Shown one piece after another: positions 41,414 to 47,677 of a DNA stretch of 47,677 nucleotides. The position numbers were made by a program, and so were the translations under genes. The stretch spans positions 1-47,677 of the forward strand of contig CAMJHF010000019.1 in assembly GCA_946405435.1 (NCBI GenBank), in the 5' to 3' direction. The stretch comes from an uncultured Bacteroidales bacterium. Its GTDB lineage: Bacteria; Bacteroidota; Bacteroidia; Bacteroidales; UBA932. Positions within the stretch are counted from its first letter, which is position 1. Every line of letters begins with the position of its first letter. A model generated the notes under the pieces. It saw only the letters and a program-made list of their open reading frames with translations, was not told the origin of the DNA and did not search any database.

Positions 41414-41445
41414 CAAATATGGAGCAGCCTGCGCGTATAAACAAA
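41414..41445 (-). promoter_or_regulatory. -33/-7 promoter of the large lipoprotein gene
   Basis: On the minus strand TTTG is followed after 20 nt by CATATTTG (41414-41421), one mismatch from consensus. The -7 box ends 4 nt before the ATG at 41409. Confidence 0.5.
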
Positions 41446-41540
41446 GAACCGTAAAAATCCGCAACGAGAAATTTACGATTCTTAAAGAAATGGGGCGCAC
41501 TTAAAAAAAAGCGGCGCACGATTATTTAGGAAAGACTATA

Positions 41541-42164
41541 TCATAAAAAATCTATGCTGGCGTAGCAAGGGCGCAGGGCGAGGTGCCGATGGATGCTGAA
41601 ACCGTTTTTGTTGACACCGTCTATGTCGTGGTACTTGCCCACGTAGATGCGGTCCCCGTTGTGGTCGGTGTCCGAGCACCACACGAAATCGTGGTACCAA
41701 AGATACTGACCGCAGGCCAGAAAGAATGCGAAAAAAGTATATACGCAGAGTACAGCCGGCGGAAAAGCCAAGTCGGTGCCCAGCAGATTCTCCGGGGAGA
41801 CGCTTCTCGTATTCTCAAGCACATTCTTGCGCAGGAGATACCATCTGGAAGCGGGAACCCGCCTAACGAAGTCTTCCTTGAGATACCAGTCCTGATTGTA
41901 AAGGCAGGGCTCAGACTTGTCTGGGTCTACGCCGAAAACCTTTCTGAAAGACAGGATATCAAGGGGAGAATCCGGCCGTCCCGGATACCCGAGCACAAGC
42001 AGAAAGTCCCTGCAGCGGGATTGCAGCACCTCGTCCGGGAACTCTATCGGGGGGATGCAGTCCGGATTCAGGGCTGGCATTCCCATGGCGGACAACAGTT
42101 TGCCGACCTGACGCGGACCAATGAAATTCTGCCCGAAAAGGGCTTCAGCCTCACTTATATGCAT
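41541..42164 (-). CDS. Unknown protein at the end of the NeuB operon
   Basis: 207 residues from the ATG at 42164; a GTG at 42188 would add eight residues but overlap the upstream gene more. The N-terminal part (SEAEALFGQNFIGPRQVGKLL) looks like a small helical region, then one hydrophobic stretch (VLCVYTFFAFFLACGQYLWY), then a Trp/Tyr/Asp-rich C-terminus. I do not recognise a family. It overlaps the YdcF-like gene by 10 nt, so it belongs to the same operon and may handle the same sugar. Confidence 0.6.
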   Translation of the reverse strand: MHISEAEALFGQNFIGPRQVGKLLSAMGMPALNPDCIPPIEFPDEVLQSRCRDFLLVLGYPGRPDSPLDILSFRKVFGVDPDKSEPCLYNQDWYLKEDFVRRVPASRWYLLRKNVLENTRSVSPENLLGTDLAFPPAVLCVYTFFAFFLACGQYLWYHDFVWCSDTDHNGDRIYVGKYHDIDGVNKNGFSIHRHLALRPCYASIDFL

Positions 42165-42754
42165 AATCCCAGTTGTGATTCTTTCCACTTTTGATACTCG
42201 ACAACTTCCTGGGCGGTCGCCAGATGGCCGAGCGCAGAATACTTCTCGATCCGTTCAATCTCAGCCGCCAGGCGGTCGAAGCGCATGCCCCATCCGCTGT
42301 TGACGAACCAGTTAAGGTTGCGTACGGGAGCATTGTACAGCAGGATCCCGCTCTTGGTATCGAGTACAACCCGCAGGAAAGTGAGGTAGGCCCTGTACTG
42401 ATGCTCATGGGAGGCTACCAATGCAAGCTTCTTCCATCCGTTTTCCATAGCCATGTTTATCACCTCGATTGCCTGCTCGCGGGTATGCTGTGACTTGGAT
42501 TCGTGGATGAGGTCCTTCTCAGGGACGCCCTGGCCGAGGATGAAGGGAGCTACTTCCTCATAGGGGAAACTGCCGTAGTCCTTGTCTATTATGTTGCCGC
42601 TGAACACTATGCGGTCTACCTGACCGGACTTGTACAGGTCCACGGCCTTCTGGAAGCGGAAAAAACCGTCTCCTTCCAGGAGGATGGCGGCGTCGGAATG
42701 CATGAGGCAGTCATTGTCGACGATCGCAAGTATTATTTCTCTGTCGGTAATCAT
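42155..42754 (-). CDS. YdcF/DUF218-like protein
   Basis: 199 residues. The N-terminal SDAAILLEGDGFFRFQKAVDLYKSGQVDRIVFSG matches the DUF218 start, followed by ESKSQHTREQAIEVI and the helix-rich rest. DUF218 proteins are linked to envelope polysaccharides (ElyC, SanA, YdcF). The start overlaps the neuB-like stop by one base (TAATG). Exact reaction unknown. Confidence 0.8.
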   Translation of the reverse strand: MITDREIILAIVDNDCLMHSDAAILLEGDGFFRFQKAVDLYKSGQVDRIVFSGNIIDKDYGSFPYEEVAPFILGQGVPEKDLIHESKSQHTREQAIEVINMAMENGWKKLALVASHEHQYRAYLTFLRVVLDTKSGILLYNAPVRNLNWFVNSGWGMRFDRLAAEIERIEKYSALGHLATAQEVVEYQKWKESQLGLCI

Positions 42755-43815
42755 TATAAATCTTCCCAGAAAAGAGGATCGCGGGCAGGAATGTCCTTGT
42801 TGACGGCCTTGCCGATCACTGTCTGCTTGAATTTGGGCGGGATGCCGAGAGCGGGACGCAGGACGTCGATGTCTTCTTCTCGGAGTATGTCTCCCTTTTT
42901 GAGGTCGCGCTTCGCATACAGGCAGCGCCGCTGCACGAAGACTGTTTCTCCCTCTTCCTTCACAACTTCCTTGCGGGAACTTCCCATGGCACGCTCGACT
43001 TCGCGTATGGAATCAACCATGAACTTGAACTCCGCAGGCTCCATCGAGTGCGGATGGTCGGGGCCCTTGTCGTGTTTGTTGAGCGTAAAGTGCTTTTCGA
43101 TGACACGCGCACCGAGGACCACGGAGGCAAGGGCCACCACATGGCCGGGGGAGTGGTCGGAATAACCTGTCAGGCAATCGAATGCAGACTGATAGGTCTT
43201 GAGCACGTTGACATTTGCGCTGTCGATTTTGGACGGGTAGTTCGTGATGCACTGCATGAGTACCAGGTCGGCGTTGCCGGTCTTTTCGATCGTGCGGACA
43301 GCCTCGTCGATCTCCGACATCGTAGCGTCACCTGTGGCAAGCATGATGGGTATACCTTTGCGGGCGGTGTAGTCCAGCATTTCGAGCCATGTTATTTCGC
43401 CAGAGCCGATTTTGATGAACGGCAGTTTCATGTCGGCGCACAGGTCCACGGCCTCTTTGAAATAGGGGGACGTGGAAAAATCAATCCCCACGCTCTTGCA
43501 ATAGTCGGCGATTTCCTGATGCCATTCCATCGGAAACTCCACATCCTTGAAAACCTCGCTGACTGTACGCCCCCAGGAGCCGTGAACGCCATGAAGAGTC
43601 ATCTTCGAGAAACCGCCTTCGGAAACGATGCTCTCGGCCTTGAATGTCTGGAATTTGGCGCAGTCGGCGCCGGCTTCCTTCGCCGCGTCTATCAGGCGCT
43701 TCGCCTTGTCAAGGCTGCCGTCGAAATTGCCGCCTATTTCGGCGATGAAGTAGGTCGGATAGTCCGGGCCTATCATTTTGTCGCCGATTCTGATGTTTTT
43801 GTTGAATTTAAGCAT
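42754..43815 (-). CDS. N-acetylneuraminate synthase-like (NeuB) enzyme with SAF domain
   Basis: 353 residues from the ATG at 43815; the open frame continues upstream but only as antisense to coding sequence in another frame. The TIM barrel has AEIGGNFDG at 25-33, KFQTF, KIGSGEITW and EKHFTLNKHDKGPDHPHSMEP; the SAF domain is at the end. In classical NeuB proteins the first motif is AEIGxNHNG; here NHN is NFD. It condenses phosphoenolpyruvate with an aldose to give a 3-deoxy acidic sugar, but the sugar here may differ from sialic acid. The aminotransferase gene is 8 nt upstream. Confidence 0.85.
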   Translation of the reverse strand: MLKFNKNIRIGDKMIGPDYPTYFIAEIGGNFDGSLDKAKRLIDAAKEAGADCAKFQTFKAESIVSEGGFSKMTLHGVHGSWGRTVSEVFKDVEFPMEWHQEIADYCKSVGIDFSTSPYFKEAVDLCADMKLPFIKIGSGEITWLEMLDYTARKGIPIMLATGDATMSEIDEAVRTIEKTGNADLVLMQCITNYPSKIDSANVNVLKTYQSAFDCLTGYSDHSPGHVVALASVVLGARVIEKHFTLNKHDKGPDHPHSMEPAEFKFMVDSIREVERAMGSSRKEVVKEEGETVFVQRRCLYAKRDLKKGDILREEDIDVLRPALGIPPKFKQTVIGKAVNKDIPARDPLFWEDL

Positions 43816-43823
43816 ATTGGTAA

Positions 43824-45131
43824 TCAGTTTAGTCGTTTGAATCCCGACTGGCACACAGGGCCGTCGAGGGCTTTCATGACATCGCGCCCGTCCTCGAAAT
43901 CCCGGATGTCGGCAAATATCTTGTCCAGTTCCTCGAAATAGTGGTCGATGATGTCGGGAGTGTGGGCGATGCAAGTGTACATGCTGTTGCCTGCAAGGAA
44001 TCCTTTTTTGAGCATTTCCTGGGTGATGTAGGTCTTGTATGCCAGATGGTTGGGGCTCTTGAAAGTATAGCCGGCAAGGGCCGGAATGCCCCATTGCTCG
44101 ATCTCGAGTCCGTATTTGTCGGCAAGGGCCTGCCAGCGGCGCTTGTTCTCCAGTCCAAGACGAGTTATGGTCTCCCAAGATTTTACCCTTTCCATTTCTG
44201 CGAGGGTGGCGAGAGCCGCCGTAGGGCCTATGCGCTCGGTCCAGAAAGTACTGCTGATCCAGGACCCCTGGGCGGCATCCATAATGTCTTTTCTGCCGAC
44301 CACGGCGCATATAGCGTATCCGTTGCCCATGGTTTTGCTGAACACCGCCATGTCCGGCTCCACGCCGTATTTCAGGAACAATCCTCCGAACGTCTCGCGG
44401 AAACCGCTTGTGCATTCATCGAATATGAGCACGATGCCGCGTTCGGTGGCCAGGTTCCTGACCTTCTGCAGGAAGTCGTTTTCGGGGCCGAAATTACGGC
44501 AGACTTCCATCTTGATGATGCCAAGGTCGGGATTGCCGTCGACGATGGCCTCGAGTTCTTCGAAATTATTGTAGTGGAAGGGAATAGCCGTGCCGCGAAG
44601 TCCGCGCGGCACGCCTCCTGTGGGGATGCCTGGCAGCAGGTGTCCCGCCAGAGCGTCGTTCTCGCCCAAATTGACGGACACATACCAGTCGTGCCATCCA
44701 TGATAGCCGCAGATGGCTATCTTGTCCTTGCCGGTGAAGGCGCGGGCAATGCGCACGCAGACCGAGTTGGCCTCGCCTCCGCCCCTGGTGTAACGCACGC
44801 CCCCGGCCCAAGGATTCATCTCCAGGAGCTTCTCGGCGAGGTATACTTCTTCGGGGCAGTTCAGGGTGGTGAGGTTGCCGTCGCGTACTACCTTCATGAC
44901 TGCCTCGTCGACAGCCGGATTGGCATATCCAAGAGTGTTGGTGCCTATGCCCATCATGGAACAGTCTATATATTCGTTGCCGTCGAGGTCCCAGACGCGG
45001 CAGCCCTTTGATTTGCTGAAATAAGAAGGCCAGTTCTCGGGGAGCAGCTGCTCAGGTCTCTTGGAGAGGAGCATGGTGCCGCCCGGGATCATGGTCTTGG
45101 CTTTCTTGTAAAGATCTTGGCCTTTTCCCAT
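43824..45131 (-). CDS. Class III aminotransferase, glutamate-1-semialdehyde aminomutase-like
   Basis: 435 residues. PLP-lysine Lys266 in FSKTMGNGYA, Asp238 in IFDECTSGFR, and RYTRGGGEANSVCVRIARA in the N-terminal half. It resembles HemL but lies in a sugar operon between a cytidylyltransferase and a NeuB-like enzyme. A role in aminating an aldehyde or keto sugar is likely. Overlaps the upstream gene by 1 nt. Confidence 0.88.
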   Translation of the reverse strand: MGKGQDLYKKAKTMIPGGTMLLSKRPEQLLPENWPSYFSKSKGCRVWDLDGNEYIDCSMMGIGTNTLGYANPAVDEAVMKVVRDGNLTTLNCPEEVYLAEKLLEMNPWAGGVRYTRGGGEANSVCVRIARAFTGKDKIAICGYHGWHDWYVSVNLGENDALAGHLLPGIPTGGVPRGLRGTAIPFHYNNFEELEAIVDGNPDLGIIKMEVCRNFGPENDFLQKVRNLATERGIVLIFDECTSGFRETFGGLFLKYGVEPDMAVFSKTMGNGYAICAVVGRKDIMDAAQGSWISSTFWTERIGPTAALATLAEMERVKSWETITRLGLENKRRWQALADKYGLEIEQWGIPALAGYTFKSPNHLAYKTYITQEMLKKGFLAGNSMYTCIAHTPDIIDHYFEELDKIFADIRDFEDGRDVMKALDGPVCQSGFKRLN

Positions 45132-45898
45132 TATTTTATGATTTTGTCGTTTGCTAGTGATTTTGCGTAACCTTCGTTGCGCATTATTGATGAATTGATG
45201 GATTTAACTTCAGGATGAGCGTCTAGCCATGCTATGTAGTCGGAGCAGCGGCCCTCTATACCCAGGTTTTCTATGAGCGCCTTGATAAGTTCGAAGTCCC
45301 TTGGCTCGTCGATAGTCATGCGGAGTTCCGAACGGTCTTCGGCAGCGGTTACGTTGAACGAGCTGAACAAAGTGCCGCCCATTACGCTGGAGTTGTTCTT
45401 TATATAAGGAGTGACATGTTCATGCTCGCTTTGGAGGCGGGCTTCCTTCCATGCCTTTTCAAGGGCGGAAAATTTGAAGACTTCAACGTCCATTCCGTCG
45501 GGGTAGGTGGGGACAAGGGTGTTGGAGGCATAATCGTAGCCGCCCTCTATGCATGTGCGGATGGTGAGGTCGATTATTTCCGGGTCGATCAGGGGACAGT
45601 CCGAAGTCAGGCGGACCACATAGTCCGGATGCCCGGGGAGCGCGGTCTGGTAAAACCTGTCCAGCACATCGTCGACCGAACCCTTGTGATAGCCGACGCC
45701 AAGCCTGTCCGCTATATCCGTGATGTATACGGCGCCTTCTTCCGGCGTCGTCGCCACTTTCAGGGCGGTTATCAGCCTGGATTTCAGGATGCGGCGCAGG
45801 TGGATCTCGAGGAGGGGCATGCCTCCAACTTCCTTCAATATCTTGGCAGGCAGCCTGGTGGAACCATAGCGGGCCTGCGTGATGGCCAGTACTTTCAT
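45131..45898 (-). CDS. Cytidylyltransferase, SpsF/CMP-sugar type
   Basis: 255 residues. ITQARYGSTRLPAKIL is the nucleotide-binding start; VRLTSDCPLIDPEIID carries the metal-binding Asp residues. It activates an acidic sugar with CMP, the usual last step before a glycosyltransferase. It overlaps the DUF362 gene by 4 nt and the aminotransferase by 1 nt. Confidence 0.87.
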   Translation of the reverse strand: MKVLAITQARYGSTRLPAKILKEVGGMPLLEIHLRRILKSRLITALKVATTPEEGAVYITDIADRLGVGYHKGSVDDVLDRFYQTALPGHPDYVVRLTSDCPLIDPEIIDLTIRTCIEGGYDYASNTLVPTYPDGMDVEVFKFSALEKAWKEARLQSEHEHVTPYIKNNSSVMGGTLFSSFNVTAAEDRSELRMTIDEPRDFELIKALIENLGIEGRCSDYIAWLDAHPEVKSINSSIMRNEGYAKSLANDKIIK

Positions 45899-46992
45899 TG
45901 TGCGACGGTTTCCTCCTCGGGATAGACGAATGGCTTAAGACCCTTGGCCGCGTCAGCGGCAGTAATGCGCACGCCGCCGTTGTCAAGGTCGATGAGGGTA
46001 TAGCGGTCGTTGCCCATGCCAAGTTCTTTCATATAGGAGAGCTGGCGATGGCCGTGGCGGCTTTCTATACGCTCGACAAGGGCGTGGCGCTCTTCTTCCT
46101 TCATGGCGTACACGATGTCGACGCAGGCCTGGTCCACAGCCAGGATGTCGGTCGATGAGAGTATGCCCACATTGGGAGTGACGACCGGCTCGGCGGCAAG
46201 CCCTTCGCAGTCGCAGGATACCGACATGTTGCGCATCACGTTAACATAAGCGACGTGCCCGCCGAAATGGTCTATGCTGGCTTTGGTGGATTCGGTCATC
46301 CTCTCCATGAATTCTTCCTGGGCGATGTCCCACTGGTCAGGCTGGCCCGGGGTGGTGTGTATCCAGGCTTTGCCCAGATGCCCGTCTGCGCATCCGATTC
46401 CGATGTTTTTATTGCTGCCGCCGAATCCGCCCTGGGTATGTCCCTTGAAGTGGGTGAGGGCGACCATCGAATCGTAATTCAACAGATGGGCACCGACAGA
46501 CATCTGCTTGAACCACTTGCCGCCGTTGACCGGAAGGCACACATTGCCTTCCTCGTCCATGATGTCGACGGGACAGAATGTCCAGCCGTTTACTTCCAGG
46601 GTCCGACGGTGCAGGGGAGTGGTGGAACGGTCGCCTTCGTAGTAGGTGTTGGTCTCTATGATCGTGGCGTCGGGTATGTCCTTCTCGAAGAGGGCCTTGA
46701 CCCATTCGCGAGGTATAATATTGGGGCCGTTCTGCTCGCCGGTGTGGAGTTTTACGCCTACTTTGCCGGTGATGCCTCCGTTTACTTTCTCATAGGCCTT
46801 CGCAAGGCCCTCTGGAGAAAGGTCGCGGGTGAAATACACTATGGATTCTCCGCCGTTGCGCTGCTCGTAGGGGACATATTTGTCTCCACCCTTGCCGGGG
46901 ACCGGAGTCTTTGCCGTGTCCCTGCGGGAATAATAATAAATCAATGCGGCTGCTGCAGCCACACAGGCCAAAGCTACAAAAACCAGGTTCAT
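45895..46992 (-). CDS. DUF362 protein with N-terminal membrane anchor
   Basis: 365 residues from the ATG at 46992; codons upstream are in the promoter and gapA terminator. A membrane segment spans about 3-21. The DUF362 core has GKVGVKLHTGEQNGPNIIPREWVKAL and THFKGHTQGGFGGSNKNIGIGCADG. The ferredoxin-like 4Fe-4S cluster motifs often fused to DUF362 are absent. First gene of the NeuB operon. Function unknown. Confidence 0.85.
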   Translation of the reverse strand: MNLVFVALACVAAAAALIYYYSRRDTAKTPVPGKGGDKYVPYEQRNGGESIVYFTRDLSPEGLAKAYEKVNGGITGKVGVKLHTGEQNGPNIIPREWVKALFEKDIPDATIIETNTYYEGDRSTTPLHRRTLEVNGWTFCPVDIMDEEGNVCLPVNGGKWFKQMSVGAHLLNYDSMVALTHFKGHTQGGFGGSNKNIGIGCADGHLGKAWIHTTPGQPDQWDIAQEEFMERMTESTKASIDHFGGHVAYVNVMRNMSVSCDCEGLAAEPVVTPNVGILSSTDILAVDQACVDIVYAMKEEERHALVERIESRHGHRQLSYMKELGMGNDRYTLIDLDNGGVRITAADAAKGLKPFVYPEEETVAQ

Positions 46993-47015
46993 AGGCTCGA
47001 AATATTCATATTTCA

Positions 47016-47023
47016 CAAATATA
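47016..47023 (-). promoter_or_regulatory. -7 box of the DUF362-NeuB operon
   Basis: TATATTTG on the minus strand ends 23 nt before the DUF362 ATG and 18 nt after the gapA terminator. Confidence 0.55.
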
Positions 47024-47041
47024 ATGAATATTTTCGGGATA

Positions 47042-47079
47042 AAGAAAAGAGCAGAAACCCTTTCGGATTCCTGCTCTTT
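47042..47079 (-). terminator. Terminator of gapA
   Basis: On the minus strand AAAGAGCA pairs with TGCTCTTT, and an inner GGAATCC pairs with GGGTTTC, capped by GAAA. A T-rich TTCTTT follows. Confidence 0.8.
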
Positions 47080-47099
47080 CAGAAACTTTAGAGCAATGA

Positions 47100-47677
<578 letters not shown>

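Noticed and set aside
43816..44415. Upstream extension of the neuB-like frame
   Set aside because: It is an open frame overlapping the aminotransferase gene in another phase, rich in His/Arg/Gly and without family similarity; the NeuB start at 43815 fits the family.

Overview
The window looks like a chromosomal stretch of a moderately GC-rich Bacteroidales bacterium. The evidence is the recurrent TAnnTTTG -7 promoter box, genes without Shine-Dalgarno sequences, lipoproteins with a Bacteroidetes-style lipobox, a parA-parB-DUF5683-MltD order, an SDR-type threonine dehydrogenase, M49-like and AAE-type envelope proteins, and translated copies of a short dispersed repeat. Genus cannot be fixed from sequence alone.

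Layout. 1-6330 runs mostly on the minus strand: a partial TolC-type outer-membrane factor, a GNAT/alpha-beta-hydrolase fusion, a histidine kinase and a sigma54 (NtrC-type) regulator, tRNA-Asp, an exported peptide deformylase, YbaK and a class A acid phosphatase. 6376-17193 runs on the plus strand: uvrA, waaA, a 1281-residue lipoprotein that joins a beta-solenoid to a calcineurin-like phosphoesterase, then a tightly overlapping run of an orphan PD-(D/E)xK protein, cca, xerC and hpf. 17237-19451 is a divergent tdh/kbl pair for threonine degradation, followed by tmRNA (ssrA). 19909-21226 is the only long stretch without genes. It is packed with tandem and inverted repeats and bounded by a direct repeat of the tmRNA 3' end. 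21227-31571 is one ten-gene minus-strand operon, fakA-fakB-GNAT-plsX-acp-hpt-adk-holA-transporter-M49-like lipoprotein, ending at a strong bidirectional terminator. 31630-38121 holds a helix-hairpin-helix/outer-membrane protein, a lipid kinase, parA, parB, a DUF5683 protein and MltD. 38118-41409 holds a CoA-transferase and a large lipoprotein. 41541-46992 is a six-gene minus-strand operon: DUF362, SpsF-like cytidylyltransferase, class III aminotransferase, NeuB-like synthase, YdcF-like protein and an unknown. The window closes with the 3' part of gapA.

How the genes work together. FakA/FakB, PlsX and the ACP form a plausible route for exchanging fatty acids between acyl-phosphate and acyl-ACP. 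The NeuB/aminotransferase/cytidylyltransferase set looks like an uncharacterised CMP-activated acidic sugar pathway. Tdh plus Kbl convert threonine to glycine and acetyl-CoA.

Most unusual: the repeat cassette behind the duplicated tmRNA end, the palindromic dispersed repeats translated in frame within the interdomain linkers of the NtrC-type regulator, the lipoprotein deformylase, the M49-like protein that has lost its first zinc histidine, and the adhesin-phosphoesterase fusion.
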